This document shows positions 16,476 through 21,938 of a DNA stretch of 21,938 nucleotides, piece after piece. Position numbers and translations under genes: made by a program. The notes beneath the pieces are model-generated. The model saw only the letters and a program-made list of their open reading frames with translations, ran no database searches and was not told where the DNA came from. The stretch lies in the NCBI GenBank assembly GCA_030836365.1, contig JAURQB010000177.1, forward strand, positions 1-21,938. Reading direction: 5' to 3'. Each line of letters opens with the position of its first letter. The stretch's first letter is position 1. Source of the stretch: Bdellovibrionota bacterium (lineage in GTDB: Bacteria > Bdellovibrionota > Bacteriovoracia > Bacteriovoracales > Bacteriovoracaceae).

Positions 16476-17477
16476 GTGAAAAAAAATAGTTCTAACCGAG
16501 TGCAAAAGGCAACTGAAAATTCCATTGATAAAATAGCTGATTACTCCATTGATAAAATAGCTGATTACTCCATTGAAAAAATATCTGCAGCTGCTGCCAT
16601 TCTCTCCCTGACTGAAATTGGACTAGGAAGCCTACTACACTCTTTTAAGGTTCCTTTTTCGGGGCATTTTCTTTCTCTAAACCAAGCGCTAATTTTAGGA
16701 AAGTCTCAGTTAGCTATTAAAACGCAACAGCACGCGAGATTCGCTCCATCTCAAATTTCTTTAGTCAGCTCTCTTTTAAAGTCTCTTTCGCCCTCAGGAA
16801 AAAAGTTAACCCCGATGCTTGCCATTTCTGCTCAAGGATTTCTTTTTAACGTCGGAACAATTATTTTCGGTATTAATCCTTTAGGAATCTGGGTAGGTAC
16901 AGTACTGCTCGCACTGTGGGGCTTCATTCAACCGATCGGCATTTACATGCTATTATTTGGTGAGAACCTAGTCTATATGGCGAAATACTTTCTTAAAAAG
17001 TTTTCCGTTTTTACGGCGCTCACCGCTGATGATATTTGGACTGTCTTGTTGATTATCATTGCCATTAAAATTACACTTGCGACAGTTGTGACCGCGCTTA
17101 TTTTTCTCCTAGATAAAGAGCATTATTATCAATGGCAAATGAAATTATTAAAGAAGTCTGAAGATAAGAGAAAAAGTATTGAACATCAATTTGAACCGAC
17201 CGGTCTTAAAGTGGCATCCAAAAAAGCTCTTAAAGACCTCCTTAATCCACTCTTTATTTTTACCTGGATTCTGACGGGAACCTTCTTTTACTTTGCAAAA
17301 TCAGCCTACGCACCAACCATCTGGGTATTTTGTCGCCCACTGATCATTGGCTATCTTTTATTTTTAGGAATTAGGCTCTTACCATTTGATCAAGTCTATA
17401 AATACCTTGATCGTTTAGGCTTCAATAATTTTTCAAAAATTTTGCAAAGTTCTATTGATAAGTTAAAGAAATTATAA
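16476..17477 (+). CDS. Unrecognised multi-pass membrane protein with an N-terminal octapeptide repeat
   Basis: A 333-aa protein of no family I recognise. GTG 16476 is chosen because AGGAG at 16464-16468 is 7 nt upstream; the frame is open further upstream but only as the antisense of fadD. Residues 16-36 hold an octapeptide repeat, SIDKIADY twice and then SIEKI, encoded by a 24-bp tandem repeat and probably helical. Hydrophobic segments are at about 120-136, 138-162, 187-212, 258-275 and 283-303, giving around five membrane spans. A Lys-rich segment at about 222-253 lies between spans three and four. The C-terminus ends SSIDKLKKL, echoing the repeat. No catalytic motif is visible. The DUF5522-like gene follows after 13 nt, so the two are probably co-transcribed. 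Confidence 0.75.
   Translation: MKKNSSNRVQKATENSIDKIADYSIDKIADYSIEKISAAAAILSLTEIGLGSLLHSFKVPFSGHFLSLNQALILGKSQLAIKTQQHARFAPSQISLVSSLLKSLSPSGKKLTPMLAISAQGFLFNVGTIIFGINPLGIWVGTVLLALWGFIQPIGIYMLLFGENLVYMAKYFLKKFSVFTALTADDIWTVLLIIIAIKITLATVVTALIFLLDKEHYYQWQMKLLKKSEDKRKSIEHQFEPTGLKVASKKALKDLLNPLFIFTWILTGTFFYFAKSAYAPTIWVFCRPLIIGYLLFLGIRLLPFDQVYKYLDRLGFNNFSKILQSSIDKLKKL
16521..16586 (+). repeat. In-frame 24-bp tandem repeat (two exact copies plus a degenerate third)
   Basis: The unit begins TCCATTGATAAAATAGCTGA and ends TTAC. It occurs exactly at 16521-16544 and 16545-16568, then as a diverged partial copy at 16569-16586. The unit length is a multiple of three, so copy-number change keeps the reading frame. 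It encodes the SIDKIADY octapeptides of the membrane protein. Confidence 0.9.
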
Positions 17478-17490
17478 GATCATCTTTGCC

Positions 17491-17751
17491 ATGGAAAATG
17501 AAAGCAGTTTTATAGAAGGTGAAGATTTTGAAATTACAACGGATGGCAGAGTTGTAATGACCGCAAAATTTTTATCCAAGCGCGGTCGCTGTTGTACTTC
17601 AGGCTGTACTAACTGCCCTTACGGATTTACAGAAAATAAAAAAGTTGATCCAACCATCCCTCAAGAGTTTCAAGATAATTGGTCCAGCGATGATACCTGC
17701 TCCGTTGAAGACGACGGCCAATTTAAGATGGACTTTGAGTTTCGTGGCTAA
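17491..17751 (+). CDS. DUF5522-like small Cys-rich protein
   Basis: An 86-aa acidic protein. Residues about 31-45 read RGRCCTSGCTNCPYGF, matching the 'G-x-C-C-x-x-x-C-x-x-C-P-Y-G-[FY]' signature of DUF5522 proteins. Four clustered cysteines suggest metal or Fe-S binding, but the family has no established function. The preceding segment GRVVMTAKFLSKRG fits the usual strand that leads into the motif; the remaining residues form an acidic C-terminal tail. ATG 17491 lies 13 nt after the stop of the membrane-protein gene and lacks a good Shine-Dalgarno sequence, so translation may depend on the upstream gene. The 3' end overlaps the opposing GIY-YIG gene by 29 nt. Confidence 0.8.
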   Translation: MENESSFIEGEDFEITTDGRVVMTAKFLSKRGRCCTSGCTNCPYGFTENKKVDPTIPQEFQDNWSSDDTCSVEDDGQFKMDFEFRG

Positions 17752-17989
17752 TAAGCACCTTTTTTTCTTTTCTCGATAATTTTTTAATGCGTGCTTCTTC
17801 TTTTTGAGCATGGGATCTGCTCTCAAAAGTATCAATTTCCCAATAGTATTTAGGGGGGTTACCTCGAAAGAACTTTGCCCCTCCCTTTAACTCACCTAAA
17901 TGCTGTCTAATGCGTCGAGCAATATCAGTTGTCACCCCGGTATAGTAATTTCCGTTTTTCGCCTGAACAATGTACACAATCCAATCCAA
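17723..17989 (-). CDS. GIY-YIG nuclease superfamily protein (UPF0213/YhbQ-like)
   Basis: A short single-domain protein of 88 aa, the usual size of stand-alone UPF0213 members. Landmarks are WIVYIVQAKNGNYYTGVTTD (the GIY...YIG strands, here VYI...YTG), IARRIRQHLGELKGGAKFFRG with the conserved Arg and His, then an FESRSHAQKEEARIKKLSRK helix carrying the metal-binding Glu. Members are suspected DNA nucleases; YhbQ-type physiology is poorly defined. The start is TTG at 17987-17989, because GGAG at plus 17996-17999 lies 6 nt upstream. The upstream in-frame TTG at 17999-18001 would give 92 aa but overlaps that GGAG and has no Shine-Dalgarno of its own. The 3' end overlaps the DUF5522-like gene by 29 nt. 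It lies head to head with the xdh operon. Confidence 0.85.
   Translation of the reverse strand: MDWIVYIVQAKNGNYYTGVTTDIARRIRQHLGELKGGAKFFRGNPPKYYWEIDTFESRSHAQKEEARIKKLSRKEKKVLISHETQSPS
17744..17770 (+). terminator. Possible intrinsic terminator after the DUF5522-like gene
   Basis: The stop codon lies in a short bulged hairpin (GT-G-GCT, loop AATA, AGC-AC; 17744-17758) followed by a tract of seven T, C and further T bases. The stem is only five base pairs, so it would be weak. It sits inside the opposing GIY-YIG coding region. Confidence 0.35.
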
Positions 17990-18005
17990 AAATTGCTCCA
18001 ATTAA

Positions 18006-18043
18006 GTGACGGATAAAAGCCTATCCGCTAGGATAATTGTCAC
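18006..18043. repeat. Nested inverted repeats between the GIY-YIG gene and the xdh operon
   Basis: CGGATA (18010-18015) and TATCCG (18022-18027) form a perfect 6-bp stem with a 6-nt loop. TATCC (18022-18026) can instead pair with GGATA (18031-18035). Outer GTGAC (18006-18010) and GTCAC (18039-18043) also match. The set fills most of the 80-nt divergent gap and could be a regulator site or an RNA switch in the xdh leader. No U-run follows, so it is not a simple terminator. Confidence 0.5.
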
Positions 18044-18069
18044 ATAATCACTCTATTGGGTAAACCGCC

Positions 18070-20298
18070 ATGAAAAAGAAATTCAACGTTCGCAAAGAAG
18101 GTATCGCCAAATTAAAAGGCGAGGCAAAATACATTGATGATTTTAAATTATCAGACGGACTCTACGGCGCAACCGTGCGCTCCCCTGAGGCCCGTGGAAT
18201 GCTTCGAAAAATTCACTTTTCCCCCAAAATAAATTGGGATGAATTTGTGATCGTGACCGCGAGAGATATTCCTGGAAAAAATTATATCAGTATGATTGAA
18301 ATGGACTGGCCAGTTCTTGCCAGTGAAAAAATTAATCACAAAGGTGAAGCCATTGCCTTGATTGCCCACCCTGACAAACTTGAAGTCAAACGAGCACTCA
18401 ATTTTATTAGCTTTGATATTGATCCCCTGCCGGCCGTTTTTACCATTGAAGATTCACTGAACCAAAAAAACATCATCTGGCGAGATAATAATTTATTTAA
18501 AGAATATACAATTGAAAAAGGAAACCCTGATCCTGTCTGGGAGGATCCCGCACTTCACATTTTCACGCAACATTACGCCACCGGTGCGCAAGAGCAGCTT
18601 TATATTGAAAACAATGGAATGATCGGTGAATACTCGCAGGAGGAAGGTGTTACCATTCGCGGCTCGCTTCAATGCCCTTACTACGTTCACTCTGCACTCT
18701 GTCCAATTTTTGATTTACCTGAAGAAAAAGTGCGCATTATTCAGGCGGAAACTGGTGGAGGTTTTGGCGGAAAAGAAGAATTTCCTTCTCTCGTTGCGGC
18801 CCATGCAGCACTGCTTGCGATGAAGGCCAAAAAACCGGTAAAGCTTATTTATGATCGCGCCGAAGATATGGCCAACTCGACCAAACGGCACCCCAGTGAA
18901 TCCATTCACAAAATGGCCATTGATAAGAAAGGAAAAATTAAAGCGTGGGAAATTGATTTTTATTTAGATGGCGGCGCTTATTTTACGTTAAGCTCTGTCG
19001 TTCTTAGTCGTGGTTGCATTCACGCTCCAGGCCCGTACTTTTGTGAGAACACCAGAGTAAATGCTAAGGCCGTTGCCACCAACACTTTTCCCCATGGTGC
19101 TTTTCGCGGTTTTGGTGCGCCTCAAAGTATTTTTGCCACCGAGAGATTCATGGATTACGTGGCCAAGCAAATGAAGCTTGATCCGATTGAGTTTCGCCTA
19201 AGTAATATGATTCAACCTGGTCAAACAACAGCAACCGGACAACTCATTGAAGAAAAAGTTGATTACAAAAAACTCATCGATAAACTTTTACAAAAATCCG
19301 ATTACGAAAATAAAATAAAAAAATATGAAAAAGAAAATACCCATTCTCATTTAAAACGAGGATTTGGTATTGCCACTTTCATGCATGGAGCGGGTTTTAC
19401 CGGAAGTGGAGAAGCTTATCTTGCTAGCGTCGTTGGTCTAAGAGGAACCGAAGAAGGCAAAGTTGAAATTCTTGCGAGCTCGGTTGAGATGGGCCAGGGG
19501 AAAAACACCATTTTTTCTTCTATCGCCGCAGAGGCATTAGGAGTATCTCCCGATATGATTGTCGTTGCGACCCCTGACACTAAATTTGTTCCCGACAGTG
19601 GGCCGACCGTCGCCTCTAGAACCTCAATGGTCGTCGGAAAACTTGTGGAGTCTGCTTGCTTGAGTTTAGTAAAAAAACTTCAAGATGAACAAATGCTAGA
19701 GGAAAAATTCTCTCCACAAGAACTCGAAGCCGCCATTAAAAATTACACGAATAGCAGAGGCAACTTAAAAGTATTTTCAAAATATAAACAACCACCCAAC
19801 ATTCATTGGGATGATGAAAAGTATCAAGGTAGTGCTTACGCAACTTATGCCTGGGCCGTCTACATGGCCGAAGTAGAAGTCAACACACTCACCTACGACA
19901 CGAAAGTACTTAACTTTTACGCTAATCAAGAAATTGGAAATGTCCTTCACCCAACACTTGCAGCGGGACAAATTGAAGGCGGAGTGGCGCAAGCAATTGG
20001 CTACGCTATTTATGAAAAAGTTCGCTACCAAGATGGACAAATGATTAATAATCAAATGACCAACTATATTATGCCGACAGCACTTGAGGTACCCGACATA
20101 CATGTCTTTTTTGAAGAATGGAATCAAGACTACGGCCCTGGTGGCGCGAAAGGAATTGGCGAGCTTCCCATGGACGGCCCAGCACCGGCCGTGATCAATG
20201 CCGTGGAAAATGCCACGGGTGTTTCTATTAATCATATTCCGATGCTGCCAGAAGATTTATTTCACGCAATGGAATCTACTCAATCAATGAAAAGGTAA
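18070..20298 (+). CDS. Xanthine dehydrogenase, molybdopterin-binding catalytic subunit
   Basis: A 742-aa large subunit of the xanthine oxidase family, hydroxylating hypoxanthine and xanthine at the Mo centre in the cytoplasm. Aligned by eye with bovine xanthine oxidase, the key residues are present: Gln201 (Q767) in SLQCPYYVHS; Glu236 (E802) in GGGFGGKEE; Arg314 (R880) in LSRGCIHAPGPY; Arg346 and Phe348 (R912, F914) in GAFRGFGAPQ; and the catalytic base Glu698 (E1261) in KGIGELPMDGP. EMGQG and GPTVASRTSMV cofactor-contact segments are also seen. The Glu236/Arg314 pair favours purines over aldehydes; CO dehydrogenase is excluded because there is no AYxCSFR loop. Symbols conflict between species (E. 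coli xdhA equals Rhodobacter xdhB), so none is given. No strong Shine-Dalgarno stands before ATG 18070. First gene of a four-gene operon. Confidence 0.93.
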   Translation: MKKKFNVRKEGIAKLKGEAKYIDDFKLSDGLYGATVRSPEARGMLRKIHFSPKINWDEFVIVTARDIPGKNYISMIEMDWPVLASEKINHKGEAIALIAHPDKLEVKRALNFISFDIDPLPAVFTIEDSLNQKNIIWRDNNLFKEYTIEKGNPDPVWEDPALHIFTQHYATGAQEQLYIENNGMIGEYSQEEGVTIRGSLQCPYYVHSALCPIFDLPEEKVRIIQAETGGGFGGKEEFPSLVAAHAALLAMKAKKPVKLIYDRAEDMANSTKRHPSESIHKMAIDKKGKIKAWEIDFYLDGGAYFTLSSVVLSRGCIHAPGPYFCENTRVNAKAVATNTFPHGAFRGFGAPQSIFATERFMDYVAKQMKLDPIEFRLSNMIQPGQTTATGQLIEEKVDYKKLIDKLLQKSDYENKIKKYEKENTHSHLKRGFGIATFMHGAGFTGSGEAYLASVVGLRGTEEGKVEILASSVEMGQGKNTIFSSIAAEALGVSPDMIVVATPDTKFVPDSGPTVASRTSMVVGKLVESACLSLVKKLQDEQMLEEKFSPQELEAAIKNYTNSRGNLKVFSKYKQPPNIHWDDEKYQGSAYATYAWAVYMAEVEVNTLTYDTKVLNFYANQEIGNVLHPTLAAGQIEGGVAQAIGYAIYEKVRYQDGQMINNQMTNYIMPTALEVPDIHVFFEEWNQDYGPGGAKGIGELPMDGPAPAVINAVENATGVSINHIPMLPEDLFHAMESTQSMKR

Positions 20299-20306
20299 AA
20301 TTAGTA

Positions 20307-20777
20307 ATGGAAAAAATTAATATTCAATTTGAATTAAATGGAAACACCACCAATGCGACGGCGTATCCAATGGCCAGATTTTTAGACGTCATTCGTGAAG
20401 ATGCAAATCTTACAGGAACCAAAGAGGGATGCGGCGAGGGCGAATGTGGGGCTTGCTCTATTTTTATGAATGGAAAACTAGTTAACTCCTGCCTCGTTCC
20501 CGCAATTCAAGCGAGTCATCAAAAAATTGAAACGGTTGAATCACTTGCAAGTGAAAATGCGCTGTCAAAAATTCAACAATCTTTTCTCGAACATGGGGGT
20601 GCTCAGTGTGGCATCTGTACCCCTGGAATGCTCATGGCCGCAACGGAACTTCTCAAAGAAAATTCTGCGCCGACAGATGAAGATATTAGAGAAGCATTGG
20701 CCGGAAACCTTTGCAGGTGTACAGGCTACACCAAAATTTTTAAAAGTGTTGTGGAAGCATTAAGAGGTGATCAATGA
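20307..20777 (+). CDS. Xanthine dehydrogenase, 2 x [2Fe-2S] subunit
   Basis: A 156-aa iron-sulfur subunit that passes electrons from the Mo centre to FAD. An N-terminal plant-type ferredoxin cluster is bound by Cys42, Cys47, Cys50 and Cys62 (GCGEGECGACS ... NSC). A C-terminal helical-bundle cluster is bound by Cys101, Cys104, Cys136 and Cys138 (QCGICTPGM and LCRCTGY). All eight ligands are intact and the length is normal. It starts 8 nt after the catalytic-subunit stop; AAAGG inside the end of that gene, 11 nt upstream, is the nearest Shine-Dalgarno-like sequence. Its own stop overlaps the FAD-subunit start as ATGA. Equivalent to E. coli XdhC (not the XdhC chaperone). Confidence 0.93.
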   Translation: MEKINIQFELNGNTTNATAYPMARFLDVIREDANLTGTKEGCGEGECGACSIFMNGKLVNSCLVPAIQASHQKIETVESLASENALSKIQQSFLEHGGAQCGICTPGMLMAATELLKENSAPTDEDIREALAGNLCRCTGYTKIFKSVVEALRGDQ

Positions 20778-21637
20778 AATCTTATCTCCCTGAATTTGAA
20801 CTCACTCAAGTAACAACTCTCCAAGCGGCACTTGAAGCTCTTAATGAACAAACGATTTCACCTATTGCTGGAGGCACGGATTTAATGGTCCTGCTCGATG
20901 CGGGAAAACTAGCACCGGGAAGATTTCTCGACATTAATTCGATTGAAGCGCTTAAACAAATTGAAGAAGATGATCAGTTCATTTATATCGGCGCGCTAGC
21001 TACATTTACCGACATTAGAACAAACGAACTTTGCCAACGATATTTTCCGATGATGTGTGAGGCCGGCCGGTGGTCAGGTGCAAAAGCAATTCAAAATCGT
21101 GGCACGATTGGCGGAAATGTTTGTAATGCTTCACCTGCAGGTGACACTCCTCCGGCACTTTTATGCTACGATGCCCAAATTGAGCTTAGTAGTACCGATG
21201 GCATTCGCTGGGTTGAGTATAGTCAATTTCATTTGGATTATAAAAAATTAGAAAAGAAGCCCAACGAGCTTCTCACCAGAATAAAAATTCCAAAAACCAC
21301 TTTAGATAGAGTTGAGCATTACGAAAAGGTCGGAACACGGCTCGCTCAGGCCATTAGTAAAATTTGCTTTGCTGGTTTAATTGAGTTTGATGAAAATAAA
21401 AACCTGAAAAAAGTAAGACTTGCTTGGGGAGCAATGGGGCCTTATGTTTTGCGATCTACCGTAACAGAAGATTTTCTTGTTGGTGTGAAGTTAACAGATG
21501 AGAGTATCGCTGGCGCCATAAGTGAATTTAATAAAGAGCTTTCTCCCATCGGCGACATACGCTCCACAGCTGAATATAGAAAAAAAGTGGCCATGAATTT
21601 ACTTAATCACTTTTTACACCAAGCGAAGGGAAAATAA
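20774..21637 (+). CDS. Xanthine dehydrogenase, FAD-binding subunit
   Basis: A 287-aa flavin subunit of the CO-dehydrogenase/xanthine-dehydrogenase type, passing electrons to NAD+ or another acceptor. FAD-binding segments are PIAGGTDLMVLL (residues 30-41) and RGTIGGNVCNASPAGDTPPAL (from residue 109). The C-terminal half has the usual EDFLVGVKL and DIRSTAEYRKKVAMNLL elements of the CO_deh_flav_C domain. The length is normal for the family. Its ATG overlaps the previous stop by 4 nt (ATGA), with AGAGGTG a few bases upstream, and its TAA overlaps the next ATG by 1 nt, so the subunits are translationally coupled. Equivalent to E. coli XdhB. Confidence 0.92.
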   Translation: MKSYLPEFELTQVTTLQAALEALNEQTISPIAGGTDLMVLLDAGKLAPGRFLDINSIEALKQIEEDDQFIYIGALATFTDIRTNELCQRYFPMMCEAGRWSGAKAIQNRGTIGGNVCNASPAGDTPPALLCYDAQIELSSTDGIRWVEYSQFHLDYKKLEKKPNELLTRIKIPKTTLDRVEHYEKVGTRLAQAISKICFAGLIEFDENKNLKKVRLAWGAMGPYVLRSTVTEDFLVGVKLTDESIAGAISEFNKELSPIGDIRSTAEYRKKVAMNLLNHFLHQAKGK

Positions 21638-21938
21638 TGGAGTGGATTAAAACAATATCATCACTTTCAGAACAACAACACGTTTTTGCCGTGGCCACCG
21701 TCAGTGATGTGGGAGGTTCTGCTCCCAGAGAAGTTGGGGCAAAAATCATCGTCCTACCAGATGGGGAATTTTACCACACGATCGGAGGTGGGGAGCTTGA
21801 GCGGCAAGTAATTGAGCAATGTATTACCTGTATGGATGAAAATAAAAATGGTCTATTCAGTTACCCTCTTGGTGCGAAAACGGGGCAATGCTGTGGTGGC
21901 GTCGTCGAGGTTTTTATTGAGGTCATTCGAAATACGAA
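21637..21938 (+). CDS. xdhC: XdhC/CoxI-family molybdenum-cofactor chaperone (3' truncated)
   Basis: About 100 residues are visible before the window ends; the frame stays open to the edge. The N-terminal XdhC_CoxI domain is clear: ATVSDVGGSAPREVGAKIIV (compare 'GS-x-PRe-x-GA+m'), HTIGGGELE, and LGAKTGQCCGGVVEVFIE with the family's Gly-Gln-Cys-Cys-Gly-Gly motif. In Rhodobacter, XdhC binds molybdenum cofactor, promotes its sulfuration and inserts it into apo-xanthine dehydrogenase; the same role is inferred here. The ATG overlaps the FAD-subunit stop as TAATG, so it belongs to the xdh operon. The C-terminal Rossmann-like domain would lie beyond the window. Confidence 0.9.
   Translation, partial: MEWIKTISSLSEQQHVFAVATVSDVGGSAPREVGAKIIVLPDGEFYHTIGGGELERQVIEQCITCMDENKNGLFSYPLGAKTGQCCGGVVEVFIEVIRNT

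Noticed and set aside
16521..16586. CRISPR-like or mobile-element repeat
   Set aside because: The copies are directly adjacent without spacers and in frame with a coding region, so this is a coding tandem repeat.
18037..18065. TTGTCA at 18037-18042 as a -35 for the xdh operon
   Set aside because: A -10 at normal spacing would fall on 18060-18065 (GTAAAC), a poor match that leaves no room for a leader before ATG 18070.
19777..20235. 152-aa minus-strand frame inside the xanthine dehydrogenase gene
   Set aside because: Antisense to conserved catalytic codons, including Glu698; the translation resembles no family.

Overview
The window reads as an AT-rich chromosomal segment of a diderm bacterium. 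Three very large secreted lipoproteins with lipoboxes, an AT-biased codon choice, compact gene packing and the mixture of families (YhhN, DUF5522, FadD, xanthine dehydrogenase, FN3 and SUMF1-like lipoproteins) fit the Bdellovibrionota / Bacteriovoracia predators best. That placement is an inference from gene style; no rRNA or other taxonomic marker is present. I see no phage, transposon, CRISPR array, tRNA or rRNA.

Layout. Bases 1-1059 (+): the tail of an NAD(P)-binding SDR/epimerase-like gene, then a YhhN/TMEM86 membrane protein. Bases 1025-1333 (-): a small HPF/S30AE-like gene overlapping the yhhN end tail to tail, with its own good -10 box. Bases 1409-14570 (-): a 13-kb block of three lipoprotein genes. 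In transcription order these are a 634-aa FN3 lipoprotein, a 1,862-aa lipoprotein with an FN3 array and a C-terminal SUMF1/FGE-like half, and a 1,789-aa lipoprotein with repeated Cys-X-Leu...Gly-X-Cys beta domains and a terminal FN3. Genes two and three overlap by 14 nt. Bases 14734-16389 (-): fadD. Bases 16476-17751 (+): an unrecognised multi-pass membrane protein and a DUF5522-like Cys-rich protein. Bases 17723-17989 (-): a GIY-YIG protein. Bases 18070-21938 (+): a xanthine dehydrogenase operon in the order Mo subunit, 2Fe-2S subunit, FAD subunit, XdhC chaperone, the last cut by the window edge.

The most unusual part is the lipoprotein block. The middle gene has no ATG, GTG, TTG or CTG in frame before its lipobox. 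The only well-placed initiator behind its AGGAG is ATT, and starting there puts the lipobox Cys at residue 16 followed by VGTIE, exactly as in its upstream paralogue. Its C-terminal half keeps the SUMF1 fold signatures but lacks the cysteine pair of true formylglycine-generating enzymes, so it is more likely a binding or structural domain. The three products probably form or decorate a cell-surface structure; their function is unknown.

The xdh operon is metabolically clear. The residues that mark purine specificity in the bovine enzyme are all present, so it should oxidise hypoxanthine and xanthine.
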